A stretch of DNA of 64,000 nt from Rheum nobile (taxonomy: Eukaryota > Streptophyta > Magnoliopsida > Caryophyllales > Polygonaceae), in contig WOAB01000689.1 of NCBI GenBank assembly GCA_027886185.1, forward strand, positions 3,472,001 through 3,536,000. Direction: 5' to 3'. Below are positions 34,359 through 43,204 of this stretch, piece after piece. The notes under the pieces were generated by a model. It was not told where the DNA came from. It was given only the letters and a program-made list of their open reading frames with translations, and did no database searches. Made by a program: the position numbers and the translations under genes. Positions within the stretch are counted from its first letter, which is position 1, and the number at the start of each line of letters is the position of its first letter.

Positions 34359-34654
34359 CTGATTGTGTTTACATATATTAGATATGTACCATCAAATTTA
34401 AGTTGCAAATAGTAAATACTTAAAGTGCAATAATTGAGGTAGTCGTCTAATAAACTCAACTTTTTATTAATGAAGCACACACCAAGTGTCAAACAACAAC
34501 TGAAAGGAAAATAGGGAAAAAGAACATTAGGAGACTTCTGCTCCAGTATTGTTCAAATGGGAAAACACTAGGAAGAAAACCATTATTGGGCTATTATTCA
34601 CTGCTTCCTCTCCACCGGAGGTAACTCTTCCTCTGAGTCATCAGTTAACCTCTT

Positions 34655-35071
34655 CTATTTTGGATCACTTGATCCCTCAGCAGGCACTGATGGCTCTCCA
34701 GACTTGCCCACATCGCCCTTCTGTGGCTCGAAGCTTCGCCAATTTTGCCCCCAAAGATCCTCATTGCTAGACTGATTCAAAATCCAGAAAAACTCTTTCC
34801 ACTCCTCGTGGAAGGGATCCAATGGCTCATTCTCATTCTCTGGATCCTCCATTGAGTCCTTATCTTCATCAGAGGCCTCGGGGGTAGAGGTTTGCTTGGA
34901 TTGCCCTTCTCTTTCTTCTCCGCTCTCGGACTCGGATTTTTCGGTCAACGGGGTGAACTCAAGCACCGATTCGCCGACCACCGAAACTTATACAAAATCG
35001 GGCTCAGACTTGATTGTCGGAGCGGTCTCAGATTCATCTTGGGTCTTAAGCTGGGCTCTAGGGAATACCAT
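34655..35071 (-). pseudogene. Acidic leader reading frame upstream of gag
   Basis: ATG at 35071-35069 (MVFPRAQLKTQDESETAPT), one TAA near 34990, then an acidic Ser/Glu/Asp-rich frame to 34655 (KSESESGEEREGQSKQTSTP, DPFHEEWKEFFWILNQ). It lies between the LTR and gag of the family-E element. I do not recognise a family; it could be an accessory leader protein or chance coding. Confidence 0.4.
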
Positions 35072-35456
35072 TGTCTGAGAAGAGACAAGGAGAGATTTAG
35101 AACTTTCCCGTTTATAGAAATTCTATCTTCCATAACAAGCAGGGATGATTGGATTACTAACATTGACAGAAGTTTGAAAACGTCTTTTCCATAAAACCGT
35201 TAAGGTAAATTGAAACTCGTTTGTTAAATCTGAAAGTCTTTTCCACAAAACATGTTAAAAACAAACCGAGACTCGTTTTTTAATTTTGTCCCTACTAAAT
35301 TATTGTGATTTAGAATCTACTTCAAAAACGTTTTTACCTTTAAGCCTTACTTAGGGCCTATAGTAAAGAAAATTTCCTACACGAAGTTTTTGTTTTATAA
35401 AACCCCAAATAAACGCAAAATGGTTTAAAAGTTTAGAGTTTTAAAAACTTTTGGCT
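35072..35456 (-). other. Leader/deleted junction of the family-E element
   Basis: No gene. At 35457 the sequence jumps to LTR sequence corresponding to 29813, so about 840 bp of the LTR inner end and the primer site are missing. Confidence 0.6.
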
Positions 35457-36744
35457 CGATACGAGAGATATTTATGGGAATGAATCCCGAATGTTAGCAC
35501 CAGCTGAGTACACCACCACCTATATTCGGATAGGGGTAGGTCATGACCAGAAAGTACTAGGGCAAAATCCTCCTAATACCAATTATAAAGAAATGACTAG
35601 ACCTCGCAAGGTATATAGCGTTCCTACGAATACTCGTTCTAACTACACATGTAAGTTCACACAGATATCCACACAAAAACCATCACGGTAATATCATGTA
35701 TAATAGTGTTGTTTCTAGCAATATATACAACCTATTATAGATTCATAATTTATTAAATATGTTCCCAAACAGAAAACAACAACTTTTATCCCATCTTAAT
35801 TAACAATCAATTAATTGATAATCAAGGGAAACATGGAATAATGAGCAAGAGCGAACCGCCACTTACCTTAGTCTAATGAATCGAAGAGATCGGGTTCCGA
35901 GATCTGGAGACTTGAATCTGAGTACGGAATCCTACGACGATGATGAGATATAAGACATAACCCTAGGTTAGATACGATACGCCACAAAGATACGAAACGA
36001 AATGAACGAAGGAAAAAAGGGCCTAAGCCGCGGCCGTGGTTGCCAAAGCCGCGATCGCGCTTGCTGGGCAAGGCCGCGGTCGCTCTTGCTGGGCAAGGCC
36101 GTGGTCGCGGTTGGCCTAACCGCGGTTGCGGTTTTCTAGGCCAAGCCCGCGGTCGCGGTTGGCATAACCGCTATCGCGGATGCCCATCCCGTCGACAGCT
36201 TGGAGACGAACAACGAGCTTACCGACGATGATGAGCTCGGGCTTCTTTACTTGGAAGAATGCTCACAACTACCACCACTCCCAGGGCTTCCAACGACACC
36301 TCCGGCGACCACTAGGAACTCCGGCGATGACTGAGAACTCCGACGATAACGAAAATACGAAAGAGAGAGAGATGGTTGTTGTGGATGGTGGAAGAGGGGA
36401 TGGAGAAGACCCTATTTTTAGGGTTGGAGGCTCAACTTCGGGGAAACCCAACCAATCCAACTCCTCCCACCAGCCACCGTTACAAGACGTGGCGGAAATC
36501 CGAACCGGTGCCGTTCGGGAAAAAGGAAGAAGACAACGAGGTGCAATACCGCGATCGCGGTTTGGAACCGCGGTCGCGGTAACGCCGCGCCCGCTGGACT
36601 TGGGCCTTGCTCGGTTCCGGGCCTTGAGTGGGGGTTCTTCGTTCAACTTCGAATATATAGTTTCAAATAACAAGAACCCGAGCATTTCATTAACGCGCCA
36701 TTTAACTTTGATATTTTAGGGTTAGGACTTTTAGGGTTATTACA
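35457..36744 (-). repeat. 5' LTR of the family-E element, truncated
   Basis: Aligns with 29813-31130 of the left LTR. GC-rich words CCGCGGTCGCGGT at 36018-36185 and 36546-36600 differ in number and wording from the left LTR. Near the outer end a stretch is replaced by 19 bp copied from flanking DNA (36701-36719). Confidence 0.88.
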
Positions 36745-37045
36745 AGTCGATCCTTGTTTAACTTTGATATTTTAGTGATGCCAAAAGGGAGAAGTGTGGA
36801 AAATTGTGCAATGAACTCAACGAAGAAAGGTAATAGTTTTAATTGTTCCTAATTCTTTATGTTTGAACAATGCTACTTCTAAGGGGGCAACTTGAAAGGT
36901 ATGATCCGCATATATCTATCTAAAAATGAACTTTGCTAAATATTTGAACTTAGATACATATTGACTGATGTTGATTGACTCATTACTTATCTGTCTTTGA
37001 CTAAACAATTTTGAATGGGTTTGTCATCACCAAAAAGGGAGACAT
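36745..37045 (+). other. Copia 3' region, continuation
   Basis: Continues the copia element after the family-E insertion, with purine tracts AAAAGGGAGAAG, AAGGGGGCAAC and finally AAAAAGGGAGACAT directly before the LTR at 37046. No coding sequence. Confidence 0.6.
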
Positions 37046-37600
37046 TGTTGGAACGATGATGTTCACTCTAGTTTTAATGATGATAAACACCATTAGGTTT
37101 TATGACTTTTTTTTTCTATGAGTTTCAGGTTGAATGAATGAAGTAGGGAACAATAAAAACCAACAGAAGAAGCAAAATAAAGAAGTAAAGGTGATAGTGA
37201 TAGAGATAGATACGTTAATTAATTGGTCGTTATCTATGACTATATATGCGTGTGTAACATACCTTAGAGAAGGTAATGCAACTACAAGCATTACAAGGTG
37301 ATAGTGATAGAGATAGATACAAGGTACGTACTTCGTGTGAAGTACTTTATGAGAATTTCTTGTGTTCTTGTGATTATTAGGTTGTTACACTTGCTAGAAG
37401 TCTAGGATCTGTGTGAGACTATGTTGAGATAAAACTTGCTTGATTGTAAAACTTAATAATACAAGTAGACATTTGACATCATACTAGGATAAAACATAAA
37501 GGTATAGGTTTTTCTCGAGGTAACTATTTGGTTGAATGAATTTTCCTCTTTATAGGAACAAAGTTGTTGTTGACTATGGTATTGATCAGGTGAGAATGAT
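37046..37600 (+). repeat. 3' LTR of the Sirevirus-like copia element (end uncertain)
   Basis: Begins TGTTGGAACGATG after a polypurine tract, the usual copia arrangement. TATATATG near 37240 could be its TATA box. The right end was not found because the 5' LTR is outside the window; the stated end is a guess. Confidence 0.5.
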
Positions 37601-37716
37601 TATTACCGTGTAAAATGAGAATGATGCACATACAAGTAACAAGTTACGAACATACAGGAAAATATTTATGCACTTTAGAAACTCATGCACATACAAGCAA
37701 AATTTTATGCACTTTA

Positions 37717-37895
37717 GAATGTGCACAAGTTTTTGCTTGCATGTGCGTAAGTTTTTGACTGTTTAAGCGTGAATTTGTGCATATTCGAAAAGTACATAAT
37801 TTTTTTATTATATGTGCATGACTTATAAAAATGAATAAGTTTTTGTCTGTATGTGCGTAAGTTTTTGTTTGTATGTGCATAAGTTTTTACTTGAA
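37717..37895. repeat. Degenerate 22-23 bp tandem repeat
   Basis: Units of the form GTGCGTAAGTTTTTGTTTGTAT recur about six times with spacing changes. No gene in 37600-37970. Confidence 0.65.
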
Positions 37896-37970
37896 CAAGC
37901 TTTTCTATAACAAAAAAAAAATTAAAATTAAAATTCATATATAATATCTAATTTTGCTCCAATATACTTA

Positions 37971-38304
37971 GGGCCCGTTTGGTATTGATATCAGGATATC
38001 AGGTATAGGTATAAGATATCAGTCATACCCATATCTGTGTGTGGTATATCATGATATCGATATCAAACTGATGTTTGCTGTTTGGTATAGGTAGATATCG
38101 ATCGATATCAATGATATCAAAGTGATATAAGAGTGGTATTAGAGTGTTATTTTGATATCTTCCACAAAATTGGTATATATCAAACATATCACTCATACCC
38201 ATATATACCCATATCCGATACCTTGATATCACTCATACCCATATCTTGATATCCATACCGATATCCGATGTCTCATATCTTTGATATCGATACCAAATGA
38301 ACCC
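37971..38304. mobile_element. Tourist-like MITE (PIF/Harbinger type)
   Basis: 334 bp with ends GGGCCCGTTTGGTAT and, inverted, GGGTTCATTTGGTAT, flanked by TTA (37968-37970 and 38305-38307). A TTA target and GGGCC..GTTTGG ends are typical of Tourist/PIF-Harbinger MITEs. The inside is rich in GATATC and ATACCCATATC words. It ends about 420 bp before the UGT start codon. Confidence 0.8.
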
Positions 38305-38565
38305 TTATTATATATGGTTCTATTAGTATAATAGAAAATGTAAGAAATACACTCGTCGAGATTAGTATTATTAATTTATTATGCAATAAAATTAATTATT
38401 GGTCATTGTCATTAATTAATCTATTAGTCTTGCCCGAAACTATGACGAATAATTCACCTGAGAAATACACTCGTCAAGACCGTAATATATCATGAATAAT
38501 TCACGTTTATCAATCCACGGCACACATTATTGCATGCCCAACCAACTTCCCACCCTTCCCCTCGT

Positions 38566-38605
38566 TAGCTAGCTAGCTAGCTAGCTTGCTGCGCATATAT
38601 ATATG
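38566..38605 (+). promoter_or_regulatory. UGT promoter: (TAGC)n and TATA box
   Basis: Five TAGC units (38566-38585) are followed by CATATATATATG (38594-38605), a TATA box about 120 bp before the ATG. TGACGTC (38687-38693) lies in the presumed leader. The rest of 38305-38723 shows no gene. Confidence 0.55.
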
Positions 38606-38723
38606 CCTGGTACGTACGTTCTTAACTAATTGTGGCAGTGTGGAGGAATAAAAAAACAAATTAAAGCAGAACATTCATTGTGGGCGTGACGTCGGTGCTT
38701 TAATTTACTAAGTAGAATAGAGT

Positions 38724-40139
38724 GTGGAAGGCAAAACGAGGCAAATGCAGGGAGGAGAGGGTGTCCACGTCGCCGTGTTCCCCCACTTCGCGTTCGGCCA
38801 CATCAACCCTTTCATCCACATCTCCAACAAGCTCGCCTCCCACGGCGTCCGCATCTCCTTCCTGTCGGCCCCCGGCAACATCCCCCGCATCCGCTCCGCC
38901 CTCTCCCCCTCCCCCGCCATCTCCATCGTGCCGCTCACCTTCCCCCACGTCGACGGCCTCCCCGCCGGCCTCGAGAGCACCTCCGACATCACCCCCTCCA
39001 TCGCCGAGCTCCTCAAGGTCGCCCTCGACAAAATGCAGCCCCAGATCCGCTCCCTCCTCTCCGACCTCAGCCCCGACGCCGTCTTCTTCGACTTCACCCA
39101 GGGCAGCTGGCTCCCTCCCATGGCGTCCCACCTCGGCATCAAGACCGTCATGTTCTCCGTCTTCTCCCTCATATCCAACTCCTACCTCATGGGCGTCCCC
39201 TCCAGGGTTCTGTCCGGCGAAGTCCCCCCCGTCGAGGACCTCAAGAGGCCCCCGCCGGGGTACCCCAACCCCGCCCTCTCCCTCAAGACGTTCCAGGCCA
39301 AGGACCTCCTCTACGCCTACACCCGCTTCAACGGCGGCCCCTCCGCCCTCCAGCGCAACTACGCCGGCATCCAGGACTGCGACGCCCTCGCCTACAAGTC
39401 CTGCCACGAGATGGAGGGCCCCTACTGGGAGTTCTTCCAGAAGGCCATCGGGAAGCCGATCCTCATGGCCGGAATCCCCCTCCCGGAGAAAGCCGCTGCC
39501 GGCCAGGTCGACGATAACTGGGCCACGTGGCTCGCCCGGTTCGCCCCGAAGTCGGTCGTCTTCTGCTCCTTCGGGAGCGAGACGTTCCTCAGCGACGACC
39601 AGGTCCAGGAGCTGGCTCTTGGGCTGGAGCTCACGGGGCTCCCTTTCCTGATGGTGCTGAGCGCCAACGGGCTCGACGACGAGAAGCTGCGGCGAGCGCT
39701 GCCGGAGGGGTTCCTGGAGAGGGTGAAGGAGAGGGGGAGCATCCACATCGGGTGGGTGCCGCAGCAGAGGATCCTGGCCCATGAGAATGTGGGGTGCTAC
39801 ATCAACCACGCCGGGTTCGGGTCGGTGATGGAGGCGATCGTCAGCGAGTGCCAGCTGGTGCTGCTGCCGTTCAAGGGGGACCAGTTCCTCAACTCCAAGC
39901 TGCTCAGCTTGGATATGAAGGTCGGGGTGGAGGTAAATAGGAGGGATGAGGATGGGTATTTTGGGAAACACGATATACTGGACGCCGTCAGGACTGTCAC
40001 TCTTGACGCCGGTAAGGAGCCTGGCAAGTCTATTGTACCCAATCTTGCCAAGTGGAAGGAGCTGCTGATGAACAAAGAGTTTGAAGACAAGTATGTGCTT
40101 GAGTTGCTCAGCCAACTCAAGACTTTGGTTGCTAATTAA
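38724..40139 (+). CDS. UDP-glycosyltransferase, UGT79-like (glycoside glycosyltransferase)
   Basis: Intact, intronless, 471 residues, cytosolic GT1 enzyme transferring a sugar from a UDP-sugar, probably onto the sugar of a flavonoid or other glycoside, as UGT79/91/94 enzymes do. Catalytic His26 (FAFGHINP) and partner Asp123 (AVFFDF) are in place, as is HVDGLPAG (75-82), typical of UGT79 proteins. The PSPG box spans W344-Q387, exactly 44 residues, ending GDQ. Its core reads HAGFGS where relatives have HCGFGS. Met8 (38745) is an alternative start. The coding strand is very C/G-rich at third positions in its first 1.2 kb and near background in the last 0.2 kb. Substrate cannot be predicted. It is the only evident host gene here, with a MITE upstream and element C beginning 270 bp downstream. 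Confidence 0.93.
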   Translation: MEGKTRQMQGGEGVHVAVFPHFAFGHINPFIHISNKLASHGVRISFLSAPGNIPRIRSALSPSPAISIVPLTFPHVDGLPAGLESTSDITPSIAELLKVALDKMQPQIRSLLSDLSPDAVFFDFTQGSWLPPMASHLGIKTVMFSVFSLISNSYLMGVPSRVLSGEVPPVEDLKRPPPGYPNPALSLKTFQAKDLLYAYTRFNGGPSALQRNYAGIQDCDALAYKSCHEMEGPYWEFFQKAIGKPILMAGIPLPEKAAAGQVDDNWATWLARFAPKSVVFCSFGSETFLSDDQVQELALGLELTGLPFLMVLSANGLDDEKLRRALPEGFLERVKERGSIHIGWVPQQRILAHENVGCYINHAGFGSVMEAIVSECQLVLLPFKGDQFLNSKLLSLDMKVGVEVNRRDEDGYFGKHDILDAVRTVTLDAGKEPGKSIVPNLAKWKELLMNKEFEDKYVLELLSQLKTLVAN

Positions 40140-40404
40140 TCATGCTTAATTAGTATGAATGTTTATCGCGATCGATCTTCTTTCGTTATCGCAGTGTGTA
40201 CGTACGTACGTTAAAGTACTCCAAATTAGTTCTTTTGCAAATCAATAAGGGATTCTAATTTCGTCTGAAATAATATTAGATGTAGTTAGCGTTGTCCTTT
40301 TTAATGAAGAGTGGACTTCTGATATTTGTTATTCTCCTTACATATGTACTAGGTATGTGTATGCTTACAGACTTTGCAATTCAAGAGTTTGGCTAGGGAA
40401 CATA
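40140..40404 (+). other. UGT 3' flank
   Basis: AT-rich. CAATAA (40244-40249) is a candidate polyadenylation signal. Then comes the TGATA target copy of element C (40405-40409). Nothing else was seen. Confidence 0.4.
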
Positions 40405-40409
40405 TGATA

Positions 40410-41021
40410 AGTTGGGCCTCATCCTTAAAGGACCACCACCAGAGCGATCCACTTGAAGAAGCATTCCCTTCTAGAATGATCGTCTGATTAAGCGACGAGC
40501 GAAGATCTCGGCCTCGACAGATCTGGGGAGTTATTGAGCCCCGGATTTTGTGGATTAATATATCGGTCCATGCAGCATTTACAACCCACATAATCAATCA
40601 TAAATATTGTAAGATCGTGGCCATCTGGTAATCAAAGCCGACGAACTCTGAAGATCACGGACGACAAACGACTAGTTTAGCTAATCCTTGAAAATTAAAT
40701 GTGTATATAATATGATTTAGGATCATTGTAAAGGGGATGAATCTGACAAAATACGAACCACTATCTACTACTCTCTTGCTTGCACTCATCATTGCTCTCT
40801 AGCTCGGATCTTCAATTCAGTATTGAAGCGACCGACGATTAGATCTCTTGATTCGACCAGTTGCTTATTCGAAGGAGATAAGCTTGTCTTTGCGTCTATT
40901 TAGTCCTATTTCGTCTAGATTTTTGTTTGATTTGGATCATTCAGATATAATCAATATTACTATTGTCTAGTTGCCCTTCTTAAGGCGATTCAGATCGGTT
41001 CGATCTTTTCACTCCAAAATA
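40410..41021 (+). repeat. 5' LTR of element C
   Basis: AGTTGGGCCTC ... CTCCAAAATA; terminal dinucleotides mutated from TG and CA. Several percent different from the 3' LTR by eye. Confidence 0.9.
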
Positions 41022-41024
41022 ATT

Positions 41025-41042
41025 TGGCGCCCAATGTGGGGC
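41025..41042 (+). other. Primer-binding site of element C
   Basis: TGGCGCCCAATGTGGGGC, three bases past the LTR; differs at two positions from the site of A and G. Confidence 0.8.
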
Positions 41043-41089
41043 ATCTAGCCAATCAACGATTCAATCATCAAACCAACTCTCATCCCGTC

Positions 41090-43198
41090 ATGACCGGCAC
41101 AGGAAACCCCGTGGTCCTCGTCGAAGATCCAGCCCAAGGCAACGTCCAAATCACAAATCAGGCAGAGGATGTCAGCGCCCAGCCAGTCGCGGATTCACAA
41201 ATACAAGAACTCGCAAGAGCCATGAACGTCCTTCAAAAGGAACTGGTTCAACAACGTAGCAGGACCGAAATGCTAAGTGCTCAATCTGAATCTGAAATCG
41301 CTCGACTAACCCGTGAAAATGAGTTTCTAAGGTCGCAGGTACACTCGGCCGCATCGGTTCCCAGAGGCTCGAGACACATGGTCAACACGGAAGGACCATC
41401 CACAGGTGACGGCTCCGGCCGACCTCCAGGCCCTCATACAACAAGCCATCAATGAACATATGAAGGCTCTAGACGACCGCATTGCACGGATCTCGGGAGT
41501 TCCCCAACCAATCTAGAAGGAGGCAATCGACGGATACGAAGACTCGCCTTTCGTAGAAGCGATCGCACGCGTCAAAATTCCAAAAAAGTTCCATGTTCCC
41601 AACATTCCCAACTACGACGGGACCGGGGACCCGACGATCACGTCTCAATTTATAAGCAGAAATTAATGACTATTTCGATTCCAAGAGGAAACTGTGAGGC
41701 AGTCATAAGCAAAAGCTTTGACACGACTCTCGCGGGACCTGCACTAACATGGCTTATGCATTTACCACAGGGTTCCATTGCTTCCTTCGCCGACTTGATC
41801 AATTCGTTCAAAATTCAATTTGCCAGTAGTCGACGATTAAAGAAACAATCAAGCAATCTGTACAGGATCGTACAAAGATGTGGCAAACCTCTAAGAGATT
41901 ATCCTAACAGGTACAACAAAGAAAAGGTCATAATCCCGCATTGCGACGTTCCCACGTCGATCGAAGCATTCCGTCGGGGTTTGATCAGGGGTAGTGAACT
42001 CTACCGTGAACTGACCAAATATCTGTGCTGGAGCTTTGAAGACGTACAAGCCAAAACCATGGCACAAGTCAGACTCGAGGAAGACGAGGAGCCCTCCAAA
42101 GCAAACAAAAGCCTCGATTGTTGATCGAAGAGCGTTCTCAGATCATCGACGTGACCGACGACATCAACCTTATCGTAAGGGGCGGAGCGACCCCGGTCAG
42201 GTAAACAACTCTTATGACAGGAACCAGGATTGGAGGAACAACCCAGCTCTTCCTCCGAAGCTCCACTCTTACAACTTCAACATCTTCGTATCGGAGCTCG
42301 TAAAGAGTTTCGACAGATATGGAAAAGAGGTAAGATGGCCCCGGAAGAGCGACAAACCAGATGCAAAGAAAGACATGAACCGGTGGTACGAGTTCCACGG
42401 GGACCACGGACACTCGACGGACGAATGCATAGCTCTCCGTAAGGAAGTCGCAAGACTCCTTGCACAGGGGCTGTTGCACGATGTCATCTCCGAAAAAAAT
42501 AAAACGACCCTCGATCGAAGGGACCAGGTAACATTTGATAAGCCGTCTTCTCCGGTTCCTACTAAAATTGTTAACACCATTTCATGAGGTTCGGTACTCG
42601 GCCACCGAAAGATACGCTCGAGAAAGCAAAGGTGACAAGCCAATTCGGGCAGAGACAAGACAGTCACAAATCGCTGACGCCCCCGCTATTACTTTCGATG
42701 ACTCGGAGGCCTAAGAGTTAGGCGACCACCACGACGGTTTAGTAATTTCTCTTTCAATTAGCAATTGTCTTATCCGTCGTGTTTTAATCGACACAGGCAG
42801 CTCTACCAACCTGTTGACACTCGACGCCTTGAAGGGTATGGGTTTAAGAGAGGACGACTTAACCAGAAACTCTACCCCGTTGGTCGAGTTCAGCGGGTAA
42901 GTTAAATATACCCAAGGCAAGATCGTGTTGACAACGTACGCTGGTGGAGTCAACCAACAGGTGAAGTTCTTAATACTCGACTGCCCATCTCCATACAATG
43001 CAATCCTTGGCAGACCCTGGATCCACGCCATGAAAGTTGTACCTTCCACTTATCACCAGACAATAAAGTTCCACTTATCACCAGACAATAAAGTTCCCTA
43101 CTAAGTGGGGGGTACATGAAATAAGGGGCGACCAACGGGTTGCTAAGGAGTGCTACGTCACTTCAATGAAAGGGGCAGTCGACAAATCTTTCGCATAG
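41090..43198 (+). pseudogene. Element C gag-protease, broken
   Basis: ATG at 41090 (MTGTGNPVVLVEDPAQ). Capsid-like gag (LTWLMHLPQGSIASF), a knuckle in which the first Cys is Tyr (YEFHGDHGHSTDEC), and protease DTGSSTNLL near 42793. Lesions include TAG near 41514, frameshifts near 41630 and 42120, a stop near 42585, TAA near 42899 and a 25-bp tandem duplication at 43044-43093. The conserved UAG is at 43196-43198. Confidence 0.85.
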
Positions 43199-43204
43199 CA
43201 ATCA
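43196..43204 (+). promoter_or_regulatory. Candidate leaky stop, UAG-CAATCA (element C)
   Basis: Same position and same UAG-CARYYA pattern as in A, B and G. Confidence 0.5.

Larger units (their letters stand above)
28974..36744 (-). mobile_element. Family-E element, gag-only, minus strand
   Basis: Left LTR 28974-31130 (3' LTR of a minus-strand element) and right LTR 35457-36744 (5' LTR, lacking its inner end and the primer site). Flanks AGACG (28969-28973) and AGTCG (36745-36749) form a target duplication with one change. A polypurine tract sits next to the left LTR. Only gag and a small leader frame are present; no protease, RT, RNase H or integrase was recognised. The double CCHC gag resembles Tekay/Del-type chromoviruses. 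Inserted in the copia element between its extra gene and 3' LTR. Confidence 0.8.

Noticed and set aside
38700..40115. 471-codon open frame on the minus strand over the UGT
   Set aside because: Mirror of the extreme third-position GC of the UGT coding strand; Gly/Val/Asp/Glu-rich without domains. The plus-strand UGT has every family motif.
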